NCBI RefSeq assembly: GCF_963855985.1
Contig: NC_087096.1
Location: 4,712,001-4,776,000 of the forward strand
Direction of reading: 5' to 3'
Length of the DNA: 64,000 nucleotides
DNA from: Ostrinia nubilalis
Lineage: Eukaryota; Arthropoda; Insecta; Lepidoptera; Crambidae
A program made the translations under genes and the position numbers. The notes beneath the pieces are model-generated. The model worked only from the letters and a program-made list of their open reading frames with translations. It ran no database searches and was not told the origin of the DNA. Positions 49,375 through 61,208 of the stretch are shown here, in pieces (the stretch's first letter is position 1; every line of letters begins with the position of its first letter).

Positions 49375-49549
49375 GGCCCAGAACACACGGTGAAACGCAA
49401 CTGCATCGAAACTGCAACTTCTAGTTACTTTTGAGTTGCATCTAAGTTTCTGTCCGTTGAGAGACCACACATGACGCGACCAGTTTGAAACCGATTTGAA
49501 CTGGTCAAACTGGTCGCGTCATGTGTGGTCTCTCAACGGAATCTGGGCC
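49375..49549. mobile_element. Harbinger-like MITE with TTA duplication (array unit 3)
   Basis: Terminal repeats GGCCCAGAACACACGG and TCTGGGCC, flanked on both sides by TTA. The interior is a palindrome (gaccacacatgacgcgac and its complement). Confidence 0.8.
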
Positions 49550-49987
49550 TTATTCGTAGCAAATATTAGTCAAAAGTGTACGATTAAAAACTTAAGATAA
49601 TATCGTATCATAAGATTTTGATGTATTATTGTGTAGTTGTAGGTAGGTATAGGATGAAATTCAAGTTTATAAAATAATTTCTTTAATACCTACCAAGTTT
49701 AAGTCGAAAAAGAGAAAATCTAACCATGCTAATAATTAGAATCCTACCTATAATGGTGCGAGAAATATTTGAGCCTTCAGTCGTTTCAAGGTAATCGAGA
49801 AAAACGAATTATGACAAGACAACGTTATTGCGGCAATACCATTTGACCTGTTGAGTCTAGGTTAGGTGAAGGTAGATGAAAAGTATCCTATTGGACAACT
49901 TAATATTTGAGCTTGAATTGCGTCCTAAAATAACTAAAAACGTCAGATAGTTTAGACTAGAAGAACGCTCTTTCATAAAAACATCAG

Positions 49988-50205
49988 ACGATCTACATTG
50001 AAGAGCGCTCGTTCTTCGGGTCTTCGGCGCAGTTCAGCAGCGTGACGTCAGAGCTGGTGCAGCAACTAAAGGACGCGGTGTGACGTCAGAGCTGGTGCAG
50101 CAGCTGAAGGACGCGGTGTGGGAGCAGGCGGAGGGCGACCGGGAGGTTCGGAGGTACTTCGATAGCTTCGACGCGCCGTTTGCGGGCGGAGGGCGGAGCT
50201 CTTAG
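49988..50205 (+). pseudogene. Terminal exon copy 4, broken by an internal duplication
   Basis: The frame opens as in copy 2 but a 38-bp tandem duplication beginning with tgacgtcagag (about 50041-50120) shifts it and creates a TGA in the middle of the conserved helix. The downstream part is intact to the final TAG at 50203-50205, and an AATAAA follows at 50335-50340. This copy opens the second block and matches copy 1 in its downstream spacer. Confidence 0.6.
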
Positions 50206-50648
50206 AAGAAGGGTTCTCTTGGAGTTTAGGTACCTCGTAGCAAATATTAGTCAAGTGTAAATAAGTTTTTTCGCGTCACATGATTTTGATGCATTATTGT
50301 GTAGTTGTAGGTAGGTTAGAAAGAAACTCGAGTTAATAAAGTAATTTTCTGTAATGTGTGTGTAATAGGGTTATATTATCAAAGTATATCCTGTATCTCG
50401 TAAAAAAGAAAACCTAATGATGCAAACATAATTAGAGCCTTATCTGATGCTAATTTTAATGTGGTCATTTTATAAAGCCTGCAGCTGCAGCTGTTCCAGC
50501 TGTAGGTATTCAGGAACAACGAATTCTGTCAGGATAATGTTATCGCAGAAATACCTACCATTTTTACTTCTTGTGTCTAGGTTAGATATACTTACCATTA
50601 GACAGCTCAAGTTTGAGCCTGCTTGCGCCCTTAAGATAAAAACATCAG

Positions 50649-50837
50649 ACGATCTACATTGAAGAGCGCTCGTTCTTCGGGTTCACTCACGAGGTGCAGT
50701 TCAGCGGCGTGACGTCAGAGCTGGTGCAGCAGCTGAAGGACGCGGTGTGGGAGCAGGCGGAGGGCGACCGGGAGGTGCGGAGGTACTTCGATAGCTTCGA
50801 CGCGCCCTTTGCGGGCGGGGGGCGGAGGGAGACTTAG
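50649..50837 (+). CDS. Terminal exon copy 5 of the secreted-protein array
   Basis: Open from 50649, after an acceptor-like CAG, to the stop at 50837 (62 aa). It has FTHEVQFSGV and the constant helix; the C-terminus is GGGRRET instead of GGGRSA. Its spacer downstream matches that of copy 2, which places it as the second member of the duplicated block. Confidence 0.4.
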   Translation, partial: TIYIEERSFFGFTHEVQFSGVTSELVQQLKDAVWEQAEGDREVRRYFDSFDAPFAGGGRRET

Positions 50838-51314
50838 AAGAGGGACTTAGAAGACATAGTGGTTCTCTTGTAATTTAGATATTACATACCTACTCGTAAA
50901 ATATTTTAACCTTTAGTCAAAAGTGCACGATTATAATTCTTACCTACTTAAGTAAGTTTTTATTGTATCACATGATTTTGAGATTCATTGTGTAGTTGAA
51001 GGTATAAGAAGAAACGTTTTTAGATTATATTAATTTCCTGTAATGTGTAATGACAGTCTCAGTCGAAAAAAAGAAAATATTGATGCAAATAATTAGAACC
51101 CTAACTGATGTAGGTAAACGTGGTTGAACTTTTTTTTATGCAGCCGTTTCAGCGGTAGTTATTAAAGAAAAACTTATTCTGCTAGGAAAACGCTAATAAT
51201 GTTGGGTCTAATTAGACGAAAAATACACCATTAGATAGCTCATGTTTGAGTCTAATTGCGCTCTAAAAATGAAAACGTCAGATGGTCTAGCTAGACTAGT
51301 AGAGCGCTCGATCG

Positions 51315-51476
51315 TTCTTCGGGCTCCCCCACTCGGCACAGTTCAGCAGTGTGACGTCAGAGCTGGTGCAGCAGCTGAAGGACGCGGTGTGGGAGCAGGC
51401 GGAGGGCGACCGGGAGGTGCGGAGGTACTTCGATAGCTTCGACGCGCCCTTTGCGGGCGGGGGGCGGAGCGCTTAG
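51315..51476 (+). pseudogene. Terminal exon copy 6, 5' end frameshifted
   Basis: The body from SFFGLPHSAQ to GGGRSA is open to the stop at 51476, but a four-base insertion near 51310 puts the 5' part out of frame with an in-frame TAG just upstream. The MITE after the stop codon is at the same place as in copy 3. It is probably not functional alone. Confidence 0.5.
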
Positions 51477-51484
51477 AAGAATTA

Positions 51485-51659
51485 GGCCCAGAACACACGG
51501 TGAAACGCAACTGCATCGAAACTGCAACTTCTAGTTACTTTTGAGTTGCATCTAAGTTTCTGTCCGTTGAGAGACCACACATGATGCGACCAGTTTGAAA
51601 CCGATTTGAACTGGTCAAACTGGTCGCGTCATGTGTGGTCTCTCAACGGAATCTGGGCC
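51485..51659. mobile_element. Harbinger-like MITE with TTA duplication (array unit 6)
   Basis: Almost identical to the element at 49375-49549, in the same position relative to the exon stop codon and with the same TTA flanks. It was therefore copied along with the block rather than inserted twice. Confidence 0.8.
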
Positions 51660-52136
51660 TTATTGGTAGCAAATATTAGTCAAAAGTGTACGATTAAAAA
51701 CTTAAGATAATATCGTATCATAAGATTTTGATGTATTATTGTGTAGTTGTAGGTAGGTATAGGATGAAATTCAAGTTCATTAAATAATTTCTTTTACCTA
51801 CCGAGTTTAAAGTCAAAAAAGAGAAAATCTAACCATGCTAATATTAGACCCCAATCTGGTGTAATGGTGCAAGAAATTTTAAATTTGAGCCTTCAGTCGT
51901 TTCAAGTAATCGAGAAAAACGAATTATGACAAGACAAACGTTATTGCAGCAGCAATAGTACCATTTAAGGTAGGCGACAATTATTGATTTCAAGCGTGAA
52001 AAATTTTTCAAGAAAACTAGTGTCTGTCTCTAACAGATTTCAACACGTGCAAACGTGATACTTATACCGCCGTTCAAAATCGCCGAGTGAAATATTCAAC
52101 ACAATCGAATATAAGCAATCAAAATGCTGCGATTGT

Positions 52137-53208
52137 AGGGGAAAGTAGTACGAGTTGATCCCCTGGGGTAAGATGATCTTTCGCGATTGTGCTGAAACCA
52201 CTAACGTCATTTAGTTTCTTTCACTGGTAAAACATAGCTCTGGGCACATCCCCGCCTCAGTCAAATCGTAATGGTGGCGTGAGCGATACATCGAATTTGA
52301 CGAGAAAAAATAAAAATTGTGTACTTCTGATCTAAAATAGGCATGACTTTGAGCTTATGTTACTTTTATTCAAACAATGTTAAATGTAATTACTGTTGTC
52401 GTTAGGCTTTCTATTATGTTTAATTTTAATATTTTGACCATAAAAACGTAGCCGCGTACTTGTAGATTATTTTAGCAAATATTTAACAAAAAGTGATGAT
52501 CCCTGAGTGAAGTACGAGATGATCCCTGGGAATTAAAACAAAAAAGTCAATGGAGTAGGTAAAGGGAAGTGAAATAAAAGAAAGAGAACTTCATATAACT
52601 CACCTGAGTCTGAAGGAGATGATACTGAGTGGCTGTACTGAACAGAAAAGTTTTCAAGCGATACCAAGGGTGAAGGATGGATAAAATGTTATGCATGTGG
52701 AAAATGGGGCCATAAAGCATGTGCTGGGGTAGAGGGTGATGAAGCAAGTGAATTTATTTGTGATATATTCAACACAGCTCCAGCCAAAAAGCGTTTCAAT
52801 TATTTAAACGCTTTTTAGCAGGTACTAAGAAAGAATCAGTTATTTTCGTTATTTAATTCGTAAATGTTTTTCTTTTCTAACTTTTTAACGATTTGTTCGC
52901 ATAATTAGGTACTCCGAAAGGAATATAACCAGAAAAGAATAGATCATAGAACAGAATCATAGAGATCATCTTACCCCTACCTGGGGGATCATCTTACCCA
53001 CAGGGGTGTACAAGATGATCACTTTGTAAGGTTTTGCAAAAAATGAAATATTTTAATGAAACCTCAATTAATTTCTGGTTTTGAGTATAAGGAAAGTTGG
53101 ATAGATAAATATACTAGTAGTAATCGTCTTTATTTTTGGTTTACCTTGAAAAATATGTATTTTACAGCGATTCCCGCTTAAGGGGATCATCTCGTACTAC
53201 TTTCCCCT
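52137..53208 (+). mobile_element. Degraded pogo-like (Tc1/mariner) transposon with PHD-like finger remnant
   Basis: About 1.07 kb with inverted ends AGGGGAAAGTAGTACGAG and CTCGTACTACTTTCCCCT next to TA. On the plus strand near 52665-52770 a frame reads GWIKCYACGKWGHKACAG then EFICDI, a Cys-x2-Cys...His-x4-Cys...Cys finger such as follows the transposase in lepidopteran pogo/tigger-like elements. Upstream, RKRTSYNSPESEGDDTEW fits the linker, then a stop. The motif gatgatccc or its complement recurs through the element. Confidence 0.6.
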
Positions 53209-53487
53209 ATATCTAATTCATGAGCTGGATTTTAAATCGCTTGGGGAACATCGATTTTATGGCCCGATTTCCAATACGGTGGTAAGGGTGTGTTTGTACT
53301 GAAGTAGACTTTGTTAGTGTGATGATTACGTGTTACTTACCTACTTAGTTTTCAGAGATTTTCAGAATAAAAATGTAACAGTGGGACGCTGTCTACTTAA
53401 AAAAACTTTGTTAAAAATGCTATAATCATAACGTTGTATCGCTTAGTTATTTAATTTTTAGCATTAAGAGATTTCTCGCAATCTAAT

Positions 53488-53571
53488 TTGAAAATTATAA
53501 ATAACGGAAGGTCATGGGTTCAATTCCCGCCTTAGACAGTTCGATTTTTCAAGTTATTTATAATTTTCAAG
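53488..53571. repeat. Hairpin around a tRNA-like B box
   Basis: Perfect 18-bp inverted arms ttgaaaattataaataac / gttatttataattttcaa enclose ggtcatgggttcaattcccg, a Pol III B-box-like motif. Confidence 0.6.
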
Positions 53572-54009
53572 TTGTATCGCTTTTCTTAAATTCTTTAAGA
53601 TGTTGGTTTTACATTTCAACCTTAGCATTTGCTCCTTTTACTTGTTAGCAACCGAATAAGTTGTTAATATAGATAACTTTTTCAGCAATATTTCAGTTTA
53701 GCACAGCCTGTCTCTACTGTCTTACTGAGTAAAGTAGTGTACCTACTAGTATTATGGACCTACTTAGTACCTACTTAGCTAAGTGGCGCATATTCGGCAT
53801 CTCCACCATTGTGAACGCATCCTAAGGTTCTTACGTGGTACGTCTCGGTGTAATCCAATCTTTTATTTATATGCACCCCCTAGGAACAGACTGCGTTCTT
53901 GTAGACAACGCCTACGAGCGTGTGCTTAGTCACACCGTAGCTAGGTATAGCACATTCACTTAAACAATGGCATCTTAAGTAAGTAGATTTAATATGAGCT
54001 AGGTACTAT

Positions 54010-54123
54010 CGCCAACAGTGTTAACTGCCCATTGAAAGTCATGTCATCTCGTTCTATCGCAAAGAATCGCCATTTGATTAGAGCGAGAGCAAAAACGGAA
54101 ATGGATAGTTAATAGTGTGGGCG
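54010..54123. mobile_element. MITE of the acagtgttaact family, second copy
   Basis: cgccaacagtgttaactgcc at the left and tagttaatagtgtgggcg at the right; interior is the inverse of that at 35668-35767. Confidence 0.7.
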
Positions 54124-54684
54124 TGTGTAGGTATTTTGATTTATTGAGTGAATACTCGACCGTTAATTTTGTAATTCAATAACAGGTACTTATGAATCGC
54201 CGTTTAAAGCTAACACTTTAAAATAAATAGGTAAGCAGACTCTAGAATGCAATAAGATGACCAATGTTTACTTGATATTGTTAGTGGTCCCAATTTTTCG
54301 TCGGCGTGGCTACGTCTTCCATAATAAGCCCATTATTATGTGAAAAAATTCAAGAGCTTACACGTTGTGGATTAATAAATTTAACCTACACAGAGCTCAT
54401 CAATTGTGACTCATTCGTTGCAATTGTCTACAAAAAGAAAGAGAATTTGTACTAAGAAAATAATGACCGAACCTTACACGCCGGTGTAAAAGCAGCCGAG
54501 CATAAGAAAAGCACCTTTTTATTCTATAAGCAGCCAACATGTAAAATGCAGTATCAATTGGATCTGCGTTTGGTTTCTCTGTCTGAAAATAACATCAACG
54601 AAATCACTTGGGCAAAGCGTAACCTTTAAATAGAAAATTATGTAAAACCACGATTATTAAAAATTTAAATAAAACATGCTGTCA

Positions 54685-55041
54685 TCTATACTTATAATAA
54701 ATCTGTAGAGATGTCAATTCTGTACATGAAATATATTTTCAAAATAACTATCAGGGGGTGATTAGTGATCGATACTGATGCCAAAAATGCAATCAGTAAA
54801 ATTTTTGTCTGTCTGTCTGTCTGTCTGTATGTTCCTTATAGAAACAAAAACTACTCGACGGATTTTAACGGTACAATTATTCTTCATACTACTGGGCAGG
54901 TTATAGTACCTATACTTAGGAATTCCCACGGGAACAGGAATTAGCGGGAAAAAACATTTGTATGAAAAAATCTAAACCGCGTAAGATAGATGAAGGGGGT
55001 AAAACGGGATCCACGCGTACGAAGTCGCGGGCGACCGCTAG
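54685..55041 (+). mobile_element. Helitron-like non-autonomous element, family 2, second copy
   Basis: Matches 33756-34110 along its length with small indels, including an expanded (TCTG)n stretch near 54807. Starts TCTATACTTATAATAAA, ends gcgaccgCTAG. Confidence 0.65.
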
Positions 55042-55674
55042 TATTAAATAAATTAGGTTAAGTATACTTAAACATTACGAGAAATTCTTTTTGTTTTTAA
55101 AACAATACAGATTAAACTGGCATAGGTATAAAAAAATTAAGACAAAATGGCAGGAGGTAGTTTCTAATATCAAGATCGTTACCTTTTACTTATTGGATCA
55201 TATTATTATTAAATCGGTAATACTTAAAATAACGCCGAATACGTAAGTTTTCACTTAAGTGCCTATTATTACCTAAGTATTGTTTTCTCATGATTCACCA
55301 CGACTATTTTCGTAGTACCTACAGATAAATTATTCATGAGAGATCCTTGAGAATCTAATAGAGAACAGCTCTGACTTTCGTCTAATTTGTTTTGTAAGTG
55401 GATAAACACTTAATGGATCTTGTTTTCTTTTATTTACCTATCATTTATTTATTTATGTAGGCGGATCTATCTGTTCGCGATAAACTTAAAAATCAAACGT
55501 AGTTTTCATGCGTTTTTCACCAAAAGACAGAGAGAGAAAATTAATTAGAAAATTTTAGTATAATTTGTCAAGGAGAAAACGGGATAGTTCTCAGTTCGGT
55601 TTTTGAAAACGGGATAACCCCACAGGAAAGTCTTAGTGACAGAGCGATATTCAATCGACAGCACTTTTTTATGC

Positions 55675-55965
55675 AAGACAAGGCAGGTATTTGACCGCAA
55701 TCGCACCTGGTGTTAAGTGAGATGCAGTCTAAGATGATACATATCTGCCTTGTAAGTGCCTATTCACTCTCGCCTTGAAAAGGCCCGGATTTAGTGTTCA
55801 GGAAAGACAGCAGCAGGCAGCGAATTCCAGTCCCTAGCTGTTCGCATTATAAAAGAGTCATCGAAACGCTTAGTGCGAGCTGGTGGAATGTGGACAATGT
55901 AGGGATGGTACGCTAACCTGCGTCTGGTTCCCAGCTGATGGACAGCACATCAGACTTAAAATTAA
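55675..55965 (-). pseudogene. LINE reverse-transcriptase C-terminal fragment (Jockey-like)
   Basis: On the minus strand, in more than one frame: RTKRFDDSFIMRTARDWNSL then PAAVFPEH, RVNRHLQGRY. This motif string is typical of the end of lepidopteran endonuclease-reverse transcriptases. A stop and frame changes show it is dead. Confidence 0.65.
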
Positions 55966-56286
55966 TTTTTTGATGAAAAATAGCACGTATTACAACTGTG
56001 TAAAGTGCACCAGTGTTAACCTTAATGTTCTGTCGTCCATACCTCCATATCATAATAGAAAACATTTAGCCAGATTCAACGCACTTTGGCGAGTTTTAGG
56101 TTTAAATTATTCAGTTTCATAAGGCTTAGCCTCCACGAAACTATAGTTAACGTTTGGATGCCTGTTTAACGGGAGGGGCTATTATTTTAAGTCATATTAC
56201 TACACTCAACTGTCTGTAACACTATAAACACAATGTAGGTAGGAACAGTAGGGTCACCTCATTAATATTAAGTAATGTTTATAAAT

Positions 56287-56455
56287 AGGATGCTATGGAG
56301 AGGGGTGTTTTTGGCGTTTCTTTACGAGATCGTGAAGGCCATGCACTGGCAAGCGCAGTGTAGGACGGACATCATAAAAGTAGCAGGAAGGCACTTGAGG
56401 GAGACCTATGTTCAGCAGTTAGACGTCCTTTGGCTGAATATACCTACTCGTAGTT
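56287..56455 (+). mobile_element. RTE-type LINE fragment with internal deletion
   Basis: tttctttacgagatcgtgaa (the SLRDR region) runs directly into gagggagacctatgttcagc (the C-terminus), skipping the middle. Confidence 0.6.
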
Positions 56456-57484
56456 GAGAAATTTGAGGTTTCACTTCTGAAAAGAAAATGTGATTTCGTG
56501 CTTCAGGAGGTTTTTTGAGATAATGTTAGAAGAGTTATAGTTAGCCATTTCCATTGGTCTGAATGCCTTTGTCATAAGGTGCGTTTTCCGTTGACAAGGT
56601 AAGTATGCGGTAGATAGATGAAGATATTTATTTGCATGTACCTAGAGCTTCCAATATTTTTCATGGTGCGTAGAACTCTTTCGGTCATTCTTAAATTGAC
56701 TAAGTTTAAGACTAATATTGATGATAGATAATTGGACGTGCTAAACACATTTTGATAACATGGACTTAACAATTTTTAAAGTCAATGACATCATCATTAT
56801 GCTGGGCCTGCAGACGCAGTGTTCTTACTGAAGCCATATACATTGCGCTTAAACGCACTTGTTATCGCGGGTCTCGCTATATTAAAGGTCCTGACCTTCT
56901 TAATTACGCGATACAGAGAGAATTTATTCCTCCGATAGCTATCTATGGAATACATAAGTGTTATTATGTCGTGCACCAGGATTACTTGTGTTAAGCACTT
57001 AATTACCAAAATTATTTCGATCCCAGCCGTATCTCTGGAATTTCTAAACGGACCGTTTTAATGATCCTGGATAGGTGAAAATGGTCCATTGTATTTTAGG
57101 ACGTTTTAACTGAAGGAATTATTCCTGTAAAGGGGCAACTTAATTGATACTTACGTGTATTATGAAGACTTATTTTGGAGTTTTGGAAAGGTATCTTATT
57201 GTAGTCTGCCTCGTTTGTTATCTTACTTTTGTATTGAAGGGAACGAGGTCAAGGGAAATCAGGCTGTGTAATGATTTTATTTCGATTAATTTATTCATTA
57301 AGCCTGAACCATGCTTTGATGAGCCTGATTCGTGATGTATCAGGTATATAAAGAGGAAAGAAAGAAAATTACATTTATTTGGCACATTAAAACAACAAAT
57401 AACAAATCTTAACATTCACTAAGTACATAGTATTTATAAAACAAAGTCGCTTTCCGCTGTTTGTCGATATGTATGCTTAGACCT

Positions 57485-57595
57485 TTAAAACTACGCAACG
57501 GGTTAAAAAAGACATATTTTTTTATTAGATAGAGTGATTCACGAGGAATGTTTATGTATACTAAGCATCTGTGCGAAGCCGGGGCGGGTCGCTAG
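57485..57595 (+). mobile_element. Helitron-like 3' end fragment
   Basis: Carries tttattagatagagtgattc and ends gcgaagccggggcgggtcg with CTAG followed by T. The 5' end was not found. Confidence 0.5.
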
Positions 57596-57868
57596 TATTG
57601 TATAAATTAATTTGGAAATGATGCCAAAAAGGCTTCCACTCAGCATAATGCCGCAATGCGTAGCACCACAACGCTGGTTTTCAGTGGTCGCCTGATAGTA
57701 GTGGTAGAGAGGCGTAAAAAATGCAACATTCCTAAAAAACAAAAATTAACCTAATATTTCGACAAAGGTAGCCAAACGTTTGGTCTATATGTATTCGAAC
57801 CAATCTGTAGATTGGTTATTAATATTTCTTGGACACACAGAAATGCAGAACTGGTGTCTATGAGTCTC

Positions 57869-57989
57869 ATGCCCGTTTTCACCATCAATCCCTAATTTTT
57901 GAGTGACCCCTATGCAAACAAAATTCCTGTTATTTGTCACAATAGGGGTCACTTAAAAATTAGGGATTGGATAGGATGAAAACGGGCAT
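57869..57989. mobile_element. MITE of the gcccgttttcacc family
   Basis: atgcccgttttcaccatcaa at the left pairs with gatgaaaacgggcat at the right; inner arms tgacccctatg and cataggggtca style repeats pair. Confidence 0.75.
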
Positions 57990-57990
57990 C

Positions 57991-59189
57991 ACTCACTGCT
58001 ATCACAAACGAATTGTTTCTAAATCGACGCGATCCCGCTTTGAGTAAAAGGGATAGGAAGATCCCAATCTACAGAACCGATTAGTATCCTCGCATCACGG
58101 AATAGATTCCGACTCACTTACATGAGCAATTTAAAATATTTTACACCGTAGGGATATTAACACACGATCCTTATTTCAACAGCGGAATAGTTATTGCTTC
58201 ATTTGGTTTTATAAAGGTCCCTGTTAAAGGCCTGTAATGGCCCGGGTATCCACGAATGGACTTAATATGTTATATTCATGGACTTACATTTAGAACCTAT
58301 TTTACATCTTGTGCGATAAAATTTGGAGTGCCAAATTATTCTCGCGTTGAATTGAATTAAGTAAGGGTTAGGTAATATCGTAGAGCTCTTTGGCTTTTCA
58401 TATTCATATTCATTGTACAAAGTAAAAACACCGTAATCTTATGATTTATTTCGGTCTAGTCAAAGTCAGTTGTATCTAGGGGGGGCTCCCAGGGTATTAA
58501 CGTGACGTGACGTAGTTACTGCTTTTTGTTTAAGAGGATTCCTATTTTATTCAAATTAATGGTCTTTCACAGGTTTACCCAAAGGTTCATATAGCAGCCC
58601 AACTAACGTAGGTACCAAAAGATATGTCAGGATTTGCGTTATTGCTAAATGGGTCATTCCACAAAAATATATCAACTCTTAGTCCGCGCCACATTTCACA
58701 TGGAATATTTGTTAATATTTTATTCCAAAATTGTTAAATAACAGCTCGCAGTGTGTTTTATTCATCACCCATTTAGAAATTAACTAATAAAGTATTCAAA
58801 AGCGTCTTAAAAAAGTTTAGGACAAAATGACATCGAAAATATACAGATTTTTATGGAACGACCAAATATTTCAAGCTGTAGACAAAAGGATCTGCGATTT
58901 AACGTAAAAGCAGTAATAAAGTCAGTTCGTGAAGTAAACTAAAATACTAACATGCATGATACAGTTTTGCAAAGTAAAATACAATGGGAGTAAGAGATAA
59001 GTACATACAACAGAAATTGAAACTTGGAGTAAGCAAAAACTTTAGCAGAAGAGCGCTTACTAAGCTAAAGTAGTTGTTCGAAGAGTTTGCTATTGTTCGC
59101 GGAATACTTTTGAGAAATACATGCAGTTTTGTTGTTTCCGATGTATGGAGAATGTACAATTCGATAGAATTATAAGTAGTGAATGTAAG
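57991..59189. other. AT-rich spacer
   Basis: No gene or element recognised. Confidence 0.6.
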
Positions 59190-59490
59190 ATAGAATATTC
59201 TTCGGCCATGTATCTCGGCGCAGTAATGACTCTATGGAGCGTCTCGTAGTGCAGGGAAAAGTTGAGGGCACCAGACCACGTGGTAGATCACCAATGAGAT
59301 GGACGGACCAGATCAAGGCCGCAACTAAGTGTTCGGTTAGCGAAAGTGCCCGGAAAGCTGCAGTCCGCGAGGAATGGCGCCGTATTACGAGGAACATCAC
59401 TCTGAATCGTGATTCACAATGATGACCGCGACCACTCTGACAAGAGTATACCGACTGAGAAGAAGAAGAAGAATAAGATAGAATGCTTAG
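59190..59490 (+). pseudogene. LINE reverse-transcriptase C-terminus, RWTDQIK family
   Basis: The frame from 59190 reads RIFFGHVSRRSNDSMERLVV, then GRSPMRWTDQIKAAT and ARKAAVREEWRRIT, with a stop at 59420-59422. A (GAA)n-type tail follows at 59457-59474. No upstream RT core is present. Confidence 0.7.
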
Positions 59491-59523
59491 TAATGGATCG
59501 CTATTATTTACATTTATCATCCA

Positions 59524-59760
59524 CTAGCTGTCCCGTCCGCGTGAAAATAGTTTGAATAATATTATCCGTTTTTGCAACATTTTTCTTTACTGCTCCGCTC
59601 CTATTGGATGTAGCGTGAAGTTATACCTAAATAAAACCTTTATTTGGGCCCATTTATATGGGCTATCCAAAACAAACCATTTTTTTTAATCGGACGAGTA
59701 TATCCCGAGATTAGCGTCAACAAACTCTTCAGCATTTTAATATTATTTACTAAAGTATAA
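59524..59760 (-). mobile_element. Helitron-like or related short element ending in CTAG
   Basis: On the minus strand the sequence ends cgcggacgggacagCTAG, next to T, like the other CTAG-ended elements here. The 5' boundary is uncertain. Confidence 0.4.
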
Positions 59761-61208
59761 ATACACTGGTTCATCAGGATGATAATCTACGTTTTAATTA
59801 TTAAAACGATTGTAAGTATGGTATAACAATGTAACTTTTCCTTTCCTCATCCCTTTATTAATTTTTTCCTATTTTAAAGTCTTTAAAAAGGTTCATTGTT
59901 TGACTTAGTTGGGATTTACCGTTTTTACGGTCTTTCCTGATGGGTTAGAGATTAAATTTTATTTATGTGCCGATTGTATTTTTTTTGCCTCCATCTACGT
60001 AGAAAGTTGTCGAGATAATTAAAGCTTCGCAAGTATGTATGAATGAATAATATAAATGTATACTTACACAGTCTCTTTTATGATTTTTTTAACGTATTTC
60101 AGGATGGAAAATTTTAGATTTTATAAGGGATTTTTATTAAAATATGGATTGTCCACAATTCAAAGAAAGAAAGATACGTTTATTACACAAAGCATGCTTT
60201 TCCAATCTAATCAGATTTCAGCCACGGGAAAAGGTAGTATTCTGATAAAGCAGCGCAATTAATATCTGCCATATTGTTTGCAGTTTCATAATACGTGCCG
60301 TCGTCTACTCCGAAGGCATTTCCCCACTCCCCACTTCCCCCTACTTTCCATTTTTTTCAAGCCTTAATTGAAAACTGAGACGATTGATTGATTGTGGTGT
60401 GATGACTAAGCTCCAGTCGATATCGTCCGTGTGATGTTTTCACAAATTCAGATTTTTGGAGATAAATTAGCGACCGCCTCCAGATTTTATAAAAGCTTAG
60501 TAAGTTGTTACTAACGGCCGCTTATGTTCGCTTTTTATGACCTTTATTGGCAATTGGTGTAGGGTTTGCGTAAAAGAAGGAGCACCATGACAGTTGTGTT
60601 TCGTGTTCCATACTTAGTCTTAAAAGTTGTACCTACTTATAGCGTGTGAATTTCACGCATTTTCGATCTTACGTGGGTACTGTGTAAGGCTGTTGTGGTG
60701 TAAGACTTGACGTACCTTTCTATCAAAATAACGTACAACTCGGTCGAATTAACTGCGCACCTGGCGGCCGTGACGTCACATCGACGTGGGTTGAACGCGA
60801 GGAGATGTGCATGTGGGAGGATCACATTGGAATTTTGTTATTTGTTAATTGTAATTTGATTTCCATCACCTTGCTACGCACACTTGCGTCAGTCCAATGG
60901 TAACAAAATATTTTCGCTTGCGCGTACAACTTGCTAGACGCGTAAAAAGTTAGTTCATTATAAATAACATAAAATGCCACAATAATAATTACTCTATATT
61001 TTCAAACGTTGTATTTTATTATGGCTGGAATGTTCCCTGCGGTGATTACGAGAAAGTTGTTGAAATAAATCTAATTAGGTTCTCTCGTGGCTCGAAATCA
61101 AGTGCTTTACATTTGTACATGTACATTATTATATTTGAACTGGTTTTCAGAGCTAAAACTTTCCATTGAAACGTTAACATGGAATAGGTACTCACTTGTT
61201 TTTGATGG
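59761..61208. other. AT-rich spacer
   Basis: No gene or element recognised. A modestly GC-rich patch lies near 60740-60830. Confidence 0.6.

Larger units (their letters stand above)
47842..51990 (+). repeat. Higher-order tandem array of terminal exons: two blocks of three units
   Basis: Units of about 0.6-0.8 kb repeat six times. Units 1-2-3 correspond to units 4-5-6: spacers after 1 and 4, after 2 and 5, and after 3 and 6 match closely, at an offset of about 2.11-2.15 kb. Within a block the spacers differ strongly, although the exon part is nearly identical. The array is GC-rich in its exons and AT-rich between them. Each spacer also carries decayed short repeats resembling the start of the exon (tcagay...gaagarcgctc). 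Confidence 0.85.

Noticed and set aside
51242..51436. 64-codon frame across array copy 6
   Set aside because: It reads the exon in the wrong frame; the conserved protein is in another frame.
57162..57335. Short frame MKTYFGVLERYLIVVCLVCY with a signal-like start
   Set aside because: 57 codons, no neighbouring exon, no conserved motif and an AT-rich context in which such hydrophobic frames arise by chance.
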